Part shown: positions 53,174-64,000 of the stretch, piece after piece
Numbering within the stretch: the first letter of the stretch is position 1
Layout: each line of letters begins with the position of its first letter
NCBI RefSeq assembly: GCF_036370855.1
Contig: NC_088103.1
Coordinates: forward strand, 9,859,404 to 9,923,403
Reading direction: 5' to 3'
Length of the DNA: 64,000 nt
Source: Dromaius novaehollandiae
Lineage: Eukaryota > Chordata > Aves > Casuariiformes > Dromaiidae
The notes under the pieces: generated by a model
Told to the model about the DNA's origin: nothing
Database searches by the model: none
The model's input: only the letters and a program-made list of their open reading frames with translations
Translations under genes and position numbers: made by a program

Positions 53174-55690
53174 AGGAGCCGTGGAGGGCCCCGCTTGCTG
53201 CGCGTTACTACTTCGGGGTATTCTTTCTTTACGTTTCTAAAAGGCAAGGCAGGCGGTGTTTTTGGGGCAGACCCCAAACAGCACGGCCTTTGCAGCGTGG
53301 CCGGCAGCCTGCCTTAGCGCATCGGTTTGGCATCTGGGAGGAGGTCTGCTTTCAGTGAACGGGTGCTCTCTGGTCCGTTTGTGTCCCTGCATTCAAAAGG
53401 TCTCTCAGACCTTCGTCACTCAGGGAGATCTTAGATTCTGCCAGTTTCTTTAAGTCGTTTCACCCCTGTGGGAATTCAAAAAATGTTGTTGCTTTAGAGC
53501 ACCACTGAAGGATCAGCGTAACGATTGCACTTACAAAGCCGTGCTGGAAGAACTGAGAGTGCAAAGGAGACGGGGAGAGACCAGCTCCTTCCCTGGTGCT
53601 CAGGAAGCACCTGAACTACCTGCTCAGAGCACCAAGGCTCTCGCCAGCCCTGGCGGCTGCGGCTCTCCTGCCCACGCCCGCACCGGCAGCCGGCCGGTCC
53701 CTGCCAGGGCCCGGGGCCACCCAAGCCCTACAACATCTCCTTTACTGTGGCTGGCGTAGCTCTGCCCTCGGGTTGTCTCACTGCCCGTGCCAGATGCATC
53801 TGGGAACCCTGAGCCGTTTGTGGACACTGACTTACTTATCGAAGGAAACCGAAACGCTAAGTAGCCTTCTGTGTTTTTGAGGTGCCTTTTATCAGTGATG
53901 AAAAAGGTCTATAAAAGCCAGGGTGAGTTATTAGAAAGGCTCTGATGTTACGCTTTCTAGGTTCGCAGTGGAAAATCGGTTAATCGAAGTAGACAGATGG
54001 CATATGGTACCCAGATGCTTTCAGAAGGATGAGCTACTGTAACACCCGAAAAGATGCCCACCCCCAAGGGGGATTGGCTTTTAAAGTCGCTTTAAACTTA
54101 CGTATGCAAATGCAGCCTAGGCTAAACGCAGTTGTTGTATTTATCTTCTCAGATTACATGGATCTATGGTCTAGGAGAGGTGAACCAATAAGGAAGGACT
54201 TAATTGTATAACTTAGCATTACAGTCAGTGACTCAGGGGAAACTATCTATGGGAGATGCTTCCTTTAACTTGGCTTGGTGACTCCGAGTTATTAGAAGAA
54301 TATTGAACTTTTTTTTTTCCCAAGTAGGTCATTGATTTTAATCCCAGGCCAGCAGCTTGTAGAGCAGGAGCATGGTTCTCTGCCTCTGCTTCACGGCATG
54401 CTGTGTTCATGCAGCAGCAGAAAACCAAATGAGAAAAACACCCAGCCCTTGCCCGTGAGCGAACGGCCACTGGTGCAGGGGAAGCAGGTGCTGTTTGACC
54501 GTGAGGCCCCCAAGGCCAGGAGCAAGGGGGACATCTGCAAAGAGCCAAATGCATTCGCCGAGTGGTGGAGAGACGTTTCCGTGATGGTTGTGCAAGGAAA
54601 AGGAGGTCCTTTCGGTGCTGCCAGTAAGGCGTTGACTTTAAAGATCCCCCAGCATCTCCTGCTTGGCGGCGTATTTGTCAGGAAGAGGCTAGACTTGCCG
54701 CTGAGCCCCCATTTCCCAACCTCCTCCTCTCATTAGCAAGAGGTATGGAGCGAGGAGCGGGGGCTTTCACGGAGCGCCAGCCCGCCGCTGGCTTCCATCG
54801 CTTCCTTCGGAGAATAATGCGGAGCTAGCGTTTAAGGTGACTGACAGCCGTTATTGAGACTGAGTGAAATGCAGGCTCGAGCGTGGGGTGGTTTGTTTTT
54901 TTTTTTTTCTTTTCCCTTTCCAGTGTTTAGCTTGGGCTCATTGGCAAAACACACACAATTTTGCTTTATGGGTGATTTTTAAAACATAAAGTCCAGACGT
55001 GAGCGGAAAATTTACGGGGCATGCGATACAGAGGAAAAGCTTTATGGCATGGAACTTTGCGCGGCACAGGCTCTACAGAGCCGAAATTAATATCACCCTT
55101 TGGTTAGGCTCTCAGCCTAAGAAGTCTGCTATTGCCTTATATGCAGGACCCAGCATGGCCAGTAAGGACACACAGCCGTCGCTGTGCTCTGGGCTCCATC
55201 AGTTGCTCCTGTAAAAGGCTGAAAACTCACCCCCACCCTATATCTGCAGTCAACAGCACAGGCACTAGTAATGGCATTAATATTTCTCAGTGGTTAGATA
55301 CTTGCTGTGGATGCAAAGGCAGTCGCGTCTCGCCTGCAAATGTGAAACTCTTTCCAAGCTGGAAATGCCCAGGGCTGAGCGTGATGGGACGCTTCTCCCA
55401 GTGCCAACAGGCACGCGCAGGTGCCGTTTCCAGTACTTGTGTCTTCAGCTTCAAGTGGCCTCCATGGGCTTTTAAAGGGAGAAACCTTCTGCTCCGTGTT
55501 TGTTTTCCTGAACTCATAAATTTTCCCGAGGTACCAGGTATGATGGGATTCTGCTCACTTCCTGACTGCTTTGCACTTGGGCTGATCCGCTCGGTGATGT
55601 TACAAAGGGACACGGCTGATTTCCTCTGGAGACACAACCTGATGGTCTGATACGACTGCTAATAAAGATGATTCTTAATCCTGTGTAAAT
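53174..55690 (+). other. SLC29A3: SLC29A3 3'UTR
   Basis: The only AATAAA after the stop codon and before 56 kb is at 55661, which would give a 2.5-kb 3'UTR, longer than the human one. No earlier canonical signal was found, although a variant hexamer could be used. No repeat was recognised inside. Confidence 0.5.
55661..55666 (+). terminator. SLC29A3: Candidate SLC29A3 poly(A) signal
   Basis: AATAAA followed by a G/T-rich stretch (tgtgtaaatgctgctgtctgg region, 55681-55703), consistent with a cleavage site near 55680. Confidence 0.55.
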
Positions 55691-56159
55691 GCTGCTGTCT
55701 GGAGTGGAGTGATTTCTCTCAGAAGTGCACACGGGGTTTCTGTTGCTGAGATTGATGGGACAGCAGTGCTTCTTCACCCACATCTTATGCTTGGTTTCTG
55801 CCATTACTGACCATGCTTAGTGATGCTCTGGCTGGTCCCCAGTAAGTGCTATGTGTTCAGGTTACATTAGCCAGAGCCAAAGTAGTTGTTATCCTCTGAA
55901 CCCCTGAATGTTCCTGTTCCAAGGAAAATTTTGGAAGGGAAATGTTTACGTACCGTCTGGAGGCTCTCTTCACTCTCTGGTAGCTCATGTGATCCTGACC
56001 TGTGTATTTTCCTCTGTTTGCATGCAGTTTTAACTTGCCTTTTGCCTTTTAGTGACCCTTCCCTTCCAAAGGATCCCAATCGCTTTCCATCCTCTGCTTC
56101 CAGAAGTTGGCCCGCAGTGCAGTCTCGTTCCAGAAATACTGCCAGAGATGAAGAAAAAT

Positions 56160-56199
56160 TGTGTGTGTGTGTGTATATATGTATATATAATATATAAAA
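56160..56199 (+). repeat. TG/TA dinucleotide repeat
   Basis: A (TG) run passing into (TA) with one interruption (gtatatatgtatatataata). Likely polymorphic. Confidence 0.85.
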
Positions 56200-56474
56200 A
56201 AGCACGGGGCTGGCATCTGCTTTTGTGGTGGTAACTAACAACCCGTGTGATTGAGCGGTTTGACTGTCTGATGAGCAGCCTGGCAGCTGCAGGCAAAACT
56301 GCCCCTGCTAAATTTGAAAGCGGTGTCTGGCGAAGTGAAGGACACACAGGAATCCGGAATTTCTGCTTATTAGACTGGACCACTGCTTGGATGAAACGGG
56401 GTTACAGACTTGGAGAGATCACTGGCAAGGGCCGGGCGAAAGAGCTCCAAGAGAACTGCTTTGAAAGTCCAGTT

Positions 56475-56815
56475 ATTATTTAATATCTTCAAATGACCTG
56501 GAGGTAGGTGGGGAGAGTGTACTTACTGAATTTGCAGGGAAGCAGGCAAAAAGGAATTTATCCTTTGTCTTTGATGGTATTCATCTAAGGAAGTTGGAGA
56601 ATCAAGGGGAAAAATCGATACAGGTTCAAATTGGGCAAGAGAACCAGGTCCGAGTACAAAATAGGAGGCCGCTGATTAGAGCGCAGCATTACAGGAGACC
56701 GCGCTGACGGGCAGCCTGAGCGGGAGCGTGCGTGTGATCCTGCTGCAAAAAAGGACAGGGAATTTATAGGGTATCGCCTGTAACAGCAGGGAGGTAATTA
56801 CTCCTGTGTGCCGCC
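56475..56815 (+). mobile_element. CR1-type LINE relic, sense
   Basis: It follows old CR1 ORF2 in order: cttcaaatgacctggaggta, ggagagtgtacttactga, atttgcaggg, then gagtacaaaataggaggc, gacagggaatttatagggta, ctgctgcaaaaaaggaca and agggaggtaattactcctgt. These parallel the consensus 'gacctggaa, agagtatgcttat, aatttgcagatg, gttgcaaaaaaggc, cgggaggtaattgtcccgct'. Many indels; not functional. Confidence 0.65.
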
Positions 56816-57639
56816 CGGGCAAAGTCGCATCTGATGCTCTGTGCAGACCATATCAAAGAGCTCAAACTGAAGAAAATGCAGAGTAACAACAGAAACACCA
56901 TGCGAGCTGCAAAACGCAGGCTGCAAGGAAAGGTGGGCTTCCAGGGGCAGGCAGAAGTCTCGCAAGGGTGTTCATACAGCTGCCTTCGCTGAGCCTATTG
57001 CACCTCTGGGGCAGAAAATCTTGCCGGGGCAAAAGCGGTTTTAATAGAGAACTAGAGACTTCAGGTTGGTAACACACACCAAAACCCATTCCCTTTAAAA
57101 AAGGGAAGTGCTGTTTCTCTGACCAGGCTGGAGAGAGATGTCCCGTTTGGAAGAGGTAAGGCAGAAAAGTGGCCGCGGGGGTCAGCCGGGGGCTGTGCTG
57201 GTCCACAGGCCTGGTGTGCACGGGGCTGCTCAAAACCTTCCCCTTCCCACTCCATCGGTGTCAGTCCTCGGGTGCCCACCTGTAAAACGAGGGCCACGGT
57301 CGTTGCCCATCTCCTGGGATGGATATGTCGCGTGGTGCTGGGACGGCTGCAGACAGAATGAAGGATGCTCGGTCTGCCACGTGGAGCCGTTTTTCGGGTG
57401 CTTGAGTGGAAATGCTCATTGTTCATTTCTTGACATTTTTAATGAGAAGGTTTAATTGTTTGTGAGCTTGCAGACTATCTCTCTCTACACATACTGTAGA
57501 TTTACTATGAAATTCAGCCATCAACCCCAATTTCAAATTCAAGAGTGATGCGTTCTCCCTGCTGTGCATCAGCATCAAGATGGGAGAACAAGCAGAAATG
57601 TTGCGGGGCAAAACCTACTTAATGGTGTATAGTGATGAG

Positions 57640-57800
57640 ATAACACTTGTCCCTTCATAATCTCCAAGCACTTTACAGAAGAGAGTTGCTCTCCTGGTCT
57701 TCATTTTGAAGGTAGGGAAACAGAGATCCAGCGGAAGATCTGGGGTGCGTGCAGATACTGGCGAGGCTGGGAGCAGAGCTGGACCCATGGGTGGTCCTTG
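57640..57800 (+). mobile_element. Probable MIR-type SINE relic
   Basis: taatctccaagcactttaca, then cattttgaaggtagggaaac, then gggagcagagctggaccca follow the amniote MIR order ('atctcaaagcgctttaca', 'cattttacagatggggaaactgag', 'ggcagagccgggaatagaaccca'). The central core is badly eroded, so the call is moderate. Confidence 0.5.
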
Positions 57801-59689
57801 CTTTTCCAAAAAGGCAGGGTCAGATCTTGTCTATCTGACAAACACCATCTCCTCAGCTGCTTCAGAAAGACTAGCAGAGCTGTAAGTGCTTTCACTGTCT
57901 TTTGCTGTTGACTGACTCAGGATGGAGAGGTGCAAACTTTGCTGCAGTTTTGGAAATGAGCCTGGCTACAAACCTGACTGACTTCCTACGTATTGATGAC
58001 CAACTCTTTCTCCCACCAGATGATCTTTTCACCACTTTGACCATCTCTGTCCGAGGCCGGGTGATGCTAGCCTGGTTTTGGCATGTCCTCACCAGCATTG
58101 GCCTAGATTCCTGCTTTGGGTCCAGCTCGTGCTGCTGTGGGAGCCGAGGAAAGCCGGTCGTTGTCCGGTCGGCAGGGGAGGAGATGGGCATGCTCGCTGC
58201 AGGGCGGTGATTTGTTTCACCAGTGGACATAAAACTAGCAACGCCGCCTCTTGCAAAATTCAGGAGGACGAACCCATGAAGTGAAACCAAATCAAAGATT
58301 CGTGTGAATCCCTGCAAACTGCCAAATGAAAGAGCCGCTGTTTGCACGGCGCTCGGGCCAGCGAGGCTGGGCAAAGCAACCCGGCGCAGGGTGAGACCTG
58401 AGGCTGTTCCAGCTCCCTGCCGTGGCCTGGTCGCCCAGAGTAGGTGGGATGCTGCGAATGCCCCATGCTGGCTTCTCGAATAGCCTTTGGGTTTAAGTGC
58501 AACTGGCCAAGCAAAGATGAAACCTGTGAGCTGGAAAAGCAAAACCAGAAAGCCGTGAGGGCGAGGTGCAGGATTGAAAGGGCAGAAAGCAGAGCAGACA
58601 CAGCTGGGCTGCTGCTGTGCCCAGCAAGAATAACCAAGCCTGCACCCAGCCTTTTATTTTTTTTTTTCCTTCTTTTCTCTTTCTCATTTCAGCAATGCCA
58701 GCTATTCCTCCCTGCTTCCAAAGCTGGAGCCTCTAAGTGTAAAAATTAGGGGCTTTAAAGCAAAGAAATGTGCTCTAGGAGGAGAGGAAACATTTGCTGT
58801 GATACCATTATCTCACGTCAGTCAAAAGCTACCCTTTCCCTCTGATCTCCACGGCCTTGTGTAGTCCGTTCCCACTGCACCTTGTGTCCTCCTGGGTGGA
58901 AGTGCTGCCCTCTGCCTTCTCTCAGTCTTAATACCAGCCTCCATCAGCAGCAGCTTAGATTTTTCAGAAAAAAAGAAAAAAGAAAAGAGAGAGGCCTTTG
59001 AGCTTGGGCATAGCACCATTGAAGTTTGAAAGAGGTAAGCACCTTCGAAACACCGTCAGTGGCCTTCTTCAGTGTCGTCTTTGCGGTGCTGCGTGCCCTG
59101 TTGGCATGCAGACCCTTGTCCCCAAGAGAGGCTCTGGTGGCTGCTCCATCATACACGTTTTGGGGCAGGAATCAGCCTTTTAGCATTTGGCCAGGACATA
59201 ATAAGAGTCGAAAGCACTAGAAGGGCCAGGACAGACATCTGAAGTGGAATTTCACTTAATCGCCCGACTCCGGGGCTGCAAGGACGGCGGGGCTGCGGCA
59301 CGGTGCAGCTGGGTGCCAGCAGGGTGAGGATGAGGAGGGTGCACCTCCGCGTGCATGCTCCCGCCACCTCCGTGGTGGCACACACCATGGCTCAGGAACG
59401 GGTTGTTTCCACAGGATTTTAGATACGGCCTTTTCCCCCCCTCCTTGTGCGCACGCTTGTAGGAGCTCGGTGGAAGCCCGCTCTCCAGTGCTCCGAGGAG
59501 ATGCCGGAAACCTTCCCGCTGCCTCCGGCCGGCACCGCATCGGGCGCTTCGGGATGGCCGCGTTCCCTAGCAGACGAGCCGAAGCGCTCCGGTACCTCCA
59601 GCGGCGAGCTCTCCCCCCGCGCCGCCCCCGGGCAGGAACGCCGCTTTGAAACGGCACCAGCCAGCTGCAGGCTTGCCCGGCTGCTGTTC

Positions 59690-60060
59690 TCCTTTTACAT
59701 GTTTTATGGAGCAATTTGTACTATATTTACATGACAGTGATAAACAGTTTTTAAAATGGAACTGAAGAAAATGCAGTTGAGTGAATTGTTACAAAAAAGC
59801 CCTGTTTGCATTCCAGCAGGAGGAAAAAAAAGGGGGGATAAAAATCACCATCCTGGGGATGTTCTGTTCGTCAGATTGGGGTATTTTTTCCCTTGATTTG
59901 TGTGCCTAATGTAAGAAGAAGTAGTCGCAGATGCATGCTGAATTCTGCAGGGAACATATGCATGCATTTAAATCATTTACAGCATTTACTGGTGCAATTG
60001 TAAAGCACGTTATTTTTCTGCATTTGTAATTAGGCTCTAAACAGATGGTGGAGGACTGTA
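59690..60060. promoter_or_regulatory. AT-rich non-coding island, candidate conserved enhancer
   Basis: Composition drops sharply from CpG-rich to AT-rich and back. It contains catatgcatgcatttaaat (about 59955, POU/octamer-like), tttgtaattagg (about 60023, homeodomain TAATTA) and several TTTAC repeats. No repeat family was recognised. It sits where upstream regulatory DNA of the next gene would lie. Confidence 0.4.
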
Positions 60061-61698
60061 GCTCCCGATGAGCCAGGCTTGTGCTCTGTTGGACTGAACT
60101 CGGAGAGCAAACTGAGCGAAGAAAGTTTTTCTCCTAATTTATCACCCCGTCGCGGGAGGGCTGAGCGTCTGGGGCTGGCGAAGGAGGAATTGCAGCGTGC
60201 GTATGTCGGGCTAGGCAGAGCGGAGCGCGCTCGCGGCTCTGCTCCCTGTGCCATCAGCACTTTTCCACGAGCGCGGTTTTCGTCCTCCCCCCGCCGACCT
60301 AGCTTGGGTTCCAGGTTTTGCAAATACGAGCGATGCCCAGGAGCTGCAGCCTGCCTTGTTCAGCGCTGCACAGCCTCTGGCGCTCGGCGGCACAAGATGC
60401 AATGTCTGCTTTGACGAATGCTTTTAATATGAAGCGGAAGACCTCGGTTTCAAAAGGGGCTTTGGAACAGGAGCCAACTCGAGGCTCGTGCTTGCACAGG
60501 AGGAGCGAGCGCGTGTCTGGCGTCAGCTCTGCTCTTTGCCATCCCCTCATCTCTTCTGGCCTTCCTGGCCCTCGGCTTGGCGAGGTCGGGTAAAGCTCTG
60601 CCAAGCCTCGACCCGGGGCAGCTTTGGGAAATTCAACCACAATGTGCAGCTCCCGCTAAAGAGCCGGTGGGAAGAGCTGGAGGCAAAGGACGGGCTGCTC
60701 CGTGCGGGCGAGCAGCTCGCTGCCTGGTGCTGGCAGAGGCGGAGATCCCGTCGGAGGAACCGGCACCTCTCTGGATCCAAGATGCAGCTGATGCTGCTCT
60801 TCTCCTGTGGCCCGGGCAGAGCCACGTTTCCTTTGTAAAGAAATGGCCCAGCGAAACGCAGCCGCCGTCTCAGCTCTGGACTTGGTGCAGCTCCCCCAGG
60901 GTCCCAGCTAGCGCCAGCCTCGGGCCACCAAGCTCCCGGAGCGGCGACCAGCGCATGCCAGGAGGGTGGATCCAGCCCGGCCTGGGAAGGAGCAAAACCG
61001 GGGGGCTGTCGTGCAGACGCTATGCCTGTAGATGGCACCTTTTACTGTGCCTGCGGCGAGGACGGAAAGAAAAGCGGAGGGAAAACTAGCTCTTACGGCA
61101 GGGCTCAAAGCTCAGGGAAAGACGCTGCTAGTGCAGAAGTGGCTCGGGGTAGGGACCCCCGGGAAATGAAGGGGATGGCTTCAGCTGGGCCTCCCGCTCG
61201 CCACAACTGCTCCCGCTCCAGGCTGCCTGTCGCAGTGGTCACCGACCAGTTGCTGCTCTGTGATTTACTGACATCCCCCATTATTGGGAATTATGTCGAT
61301 GGCTGTTTCAAAGGCTAGTGAGGAACAGCTCCAGCTGTTTGGAGAGTTGGTATAAAGTTTTGCTTACCCTTGGTAGCCCATTTTAAGCCCGAAGTGTTAT
61401 GGGCCTAGCCAGGTCCACCAGTTGCTGCTGGGTGCTCTGCGTGTCCGCAGCACCGGTTACGTGCGTGGTCTCCACCTTATAAATACGTGGCATACAAATA
61501 CAGACACAGAAGGCACGGACTGCCCTTAACTCTGCTCTGGTGCCTCTTCAGCCTCCTTCACTCATAAATTCCTAAACAAACAGCATGATCCTAAAATTAG
61601 CCTTAAAATTCTGTGTGAAATGGACCTAGAAATTAATTTCACACCGGAAAAGTGGATCACTGTCAACCATGACACGCGGCGGTGTTGCATAGGTGGTC

Positions 61699-61720
61699 AA
61701 AAAAAAAAAAAAAAAAAAAA
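61699..61720 (+). repeat. A22 homopolymer
   Basis: Twenty-two consecutive A with no recognisable retroposon body upstream. Confidence 0.9.
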
Positions 61721-62346
61721 GCAAATTCTGTACAAATTAACTCTGCAAATTCGCTGAACTTTAGTGCGACCGTAGCAAACGGGAGCTGTCTCGCAGGTGG
61801 AGGCCAGGCAGCGGGAAACCCATCCCGGCTGCGTTCAACGCATCCGCCCAGGGAAGTCCTCAACCGCTGGCTGCCACGGGGTGCAGCTGCACGGCCTCCT
61901 CCTCCTCCTCGGCTTGGATCTGCCGGTATGAACTGACCCTCTGCAGAAACAAGAAGCAGCCGTGGGTTCGATAGCGGTGGAGGGCTAGGCTCTCGCGAAA
62001 GCCAGGATTGTTTTGACAGCAGAAGCCGGGATTTCCTCTAGCGAAAGGTGAAGTGGTAGAATCAATTCTATTTATTCCCCCCCCCCCAGCCTCAATTTTT
62101 ATTCCAGGCCTCCAGGCAAGCACATTTTCTCCCTGTAAACCTTGCTTATGCTGCAGCTGTTGGCTGCACTGTGGACACCTCTAAGTGGCCATGGGGTGCT
62201 GGAAAATCATGGGTGGTGGCGGGTACCATCTCCCAGGGGCTCGCGGCAAATGAAAGCTGGGGACATGGGTCACGTCTCCCCGAGCAAAACGTCCTACCGC
62301 CCTTTTGCAAAGTTTTTATTCTCCAAACAAGGATGTCAGTGCTTGG

Positions 62347-62369
62347 ATCCACAATCCAGGATTGTGGAT
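62347..62369. repeat. Perfect 23-bp palindrome
   Basis: Arms atccacaatcc (62347-62357) and ggattgtggat (62359-62369) are exact reverse complements around a single A. Each arm contains a TGTGG/CCACA (RUNX-like) core. It could be a dimeric protein site or a small cruciform. Confidence 0.7.
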
Positions 62370-63739
62370 GGGAGATTCCCGGGGAAAAAGGGGCGCGAAG
62401 ACACAACTGATGGTGCCCGTGTGTTGGTTTTCGGACAGCTGAACGTGAACACAGAGACAAGCTGGTTCCCCAGTCGGATGGGATTCTGCATGCGCCTGTA
62501 TTTTAACTGCTTTCTGGGTGACATTTCCTCTGTTTAAAGATTTAAAGACAAAGTTGAGCACCTGAGGTGGCAGGAAGAGGAATGATATGAAGCGGGGATA
62601 GTTACATAGAAAAATGTTATATAGTTAGATAGAAAATGAGAGGGGGAGAAGCCCTGCAGTACAATTTCAAGGTTGAGTGAGTGATGCCGGGAGGCTGGGA
62701 AGGCTCTGGCTAGCTGCTCCGTGCTCTCCGGCAGGGTGGAGAGGAGATGTCACGGGACCTGGTTCAGAAAAAGGTTTCCCGGTAATGAGCCCGTGGAGAA
62801 AGGTAGGAATAGCAGGAAGGTTATCTCACCCCTCCCGCTCGCTGCTGTGCTCTCTGCCTGGTAGGACAGTCGCTACTTGTTATGGCCACTGATATGAGTG
62901 ACAAGTGAGAGCATCCCTCTATTTGCAGTGTATCCCTTCATTTTAGCCCCCTTTTTTCCCACTCATGATTGAGCTTTTAAAACACAGCTGCAATGGCCTG
63001 TTCCCTACCTTGTGTGCTGTGCCTGCAAACAACATTGCTTCCCACAAACAGGAGCCTGGCAATCAGCACAGCAAGTTGGTCTGAGTTGTAAATGCATGAC
63101 CAAAATGTCTCTCCTCCACCCCATTTTCCACCTAAACTTCTAGGGTTCCCGACAGGGTCCAACCTGCACACAGCCATGGCTGTTACTGCCCAAGCTCCTA
63201 TGGTGGGTCGAGCTAGGTTAATTCTGGGTGCTGGACTTGCACTGGAGGATTTTCTAGGGAAGCTAAGGCGGCAGGGACCACCTCTTAATGCAGCCAGGTC
63301 CAGGTCAACTGCGAGGCCTCAGCTCCTTCCCTTCCCTTCCCACGTCTGCGCTGTGACTGCAGTGATTTTAAACTCTGGTCTCCTTAGGAAATGAGGATGT
63401 TCACAGTGAATATTTGTGCCCTCAGAACAACTTCTGGACTCGCTGGCTGATTTAAACCAAGCTTGACAGAGAGATGTAGGAGACAAGGTATTGAATTCTG
63501 TGATTTCTGTAAACCTCAGCAGAGAAATCCCACTAGTGCAGGGACAGGCTGCAGCACAGGCTCAACCTGATATTGGACAGCAGAGAATCCAAGCCTGACA
63601 GGCAAACCAGGAGAAACACGGCTTCAGTAGCCACACAATTTGTGGAGCTCCTTGGTTTGGAAAGGCCCCGCTGCCCGACTACCTTACATGCCGAAAGCTG
63701 CAGCGCACGGCCAAGGAACGTGAACTGCAGGAAGAGGGC

Positions 63740-63990
63740 AATGATTAAGCGTAAGAAAGTTGCACCTTTATTTAAATAGAAACGCTGACCTGAATTTATC
63801 ATGGGAGTCATTAAGTGAGACATCAATTGCACAAAGCGAGAAGAGCTGCAAACAACCGGTCCTGAAATGTGCCTTCAAATAGCTTAGCATACAGTTTTGC
63901 CTCATTTTTCCCCCTTCTTGTTGTTTCCACCTCTAATTAGTTCCTTGATTTTTGAACAAATGGTGTCTGCATTGCTCAAGGTCTAAGTTA
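63740..63990. promoter_or_regulatory. AT-rich non-coding island at the window end
   Basis: CpG-poor stretch with tatttaaataga, cattaagtgagacatcaat and ctctaattagttccttga (TAATTA homeodomain core). Supported only by composition and motif content. Confidence 0.25.
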
Positions 63991-64000
63991 GGAGGGGTCA

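Larger units (their letters stand above)
55691..57630. other. Intergenic, proximal part downstream of SLC29A3
   Basis: No gene seen. It contains a TG/TA microsatellite (56160-56199) and a CR1-type relic (56475-56815). Confidence 0.6.
57810..64000. other. Intergenic, distal part; no gene recognised
   Basis: Six kilobases without a supportable exon. In mammals CDH23 lies next on the same strand, but no cadherin repeat (DxNDNxP) or signal-peptide exon is visible in any frame; a non-coding first exon cannot be excluded in CpG-rich patches at about 59470-59660 or 60140-60310. AT-rich islands, an A22 tract and a perfect palindrome are listed separately. Confidence 0.6.

Noticed and set aside
52270..53358. 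362-codon frame over SLC29A3 exon 6
   Set aside because: Alternate-frame shadow of the true exon; the +1 frame with membrane helices is the coding one.
59470..61320. CpG-rich patches as CDH23 first exons
   Set aside because: No signal peptide, cadherin motif or consistent splice pair; an untranslated exon cannot be shown without transcripts.
1..64000. CRISPR arrays, bacterial operons, insertion sequences, tRNA or rRNA genes
   Set aside because: None seen; spliced exons, poly(A) signals and LINE relics show nuclear vertebrate DNA.

Overview
The window is vertebrate nuclear DNA carrying two protein-coding genes on the + strand: UNC5B (netrin receptor, death-domain family) and SLC29A3 (ENT3, a lysosomal equilibrative nucleoside transporter). 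UNC5B-SLC29A3 is the gene order of human 10q22.1, so this is a block of conserved synteny. A bird is most likely: introns are short (UNC5B exons 2-17 fit in about 20.5 kb), the DNA is GC-rich, and the only interspersed repeats I can recognise are old, decayed CR1-type LINE pieces and one probable MIR relic. A crocodilian or turtle cannot be excluded from sequence alone. Both proteins are read from splice-consistent exons, and every phase closes.

Layout. 1-12214 is the 3' part of a long UNC5B first intron. The signal-peptide exon is not here and probably lies upstream. The intron holds GC-rich islands, AT-rich islands that look like conserved non-coding DNA, an inverted pair of AP-1 sites and one CR1 relic. 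12215-32672 holds UNC5B exons 2-17, coding 919 residues: two Ig domains, two thrombospondin type 1 repeats, a transmembrane helix, ZU5, UPA and a death domain. With about 26 residues from exon 1 this gives about 945, the size of human UNC5B. A 33-nt cassette exon (23928-23960) has a dense YCAY cluster just upstream. 32673 to about 37260 is a long 3'UTR with CR1 tails, a CpG-rich block and a cluster of poly(A) signals. 37260-41000 is intergenic. 41000-41460 is the CpG-island promoter and 5' exon of SLC29A3. 41722-53173 holds its five coding exons (464 residues, 11 predicted membrane segments, N-terminal acidic dileucine motif), with a 3'UTR to about 55690. 55690-64000 is intergenic; it contains CR1 and MIR relics, AT-rich islands and a perfect 23-bp palindrome. 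In mammals the next gene is CDH23, but I found no exon of it.

The two genes do not form a pathway. UNC5B is a surface guidance and dependence receptor in neurons and endothelium; SLC29A3 exports nucleosides from lysosomes. I found no new system. The points most worth checking are the regulatory sequence around UNC5B cassette exon 8, the in-frame upstream extension and two donor sites in the SLC29A3 5' exon, the CpG-rich block in the UNC5B 3'UTR, and several non-coding islands and palindromes.
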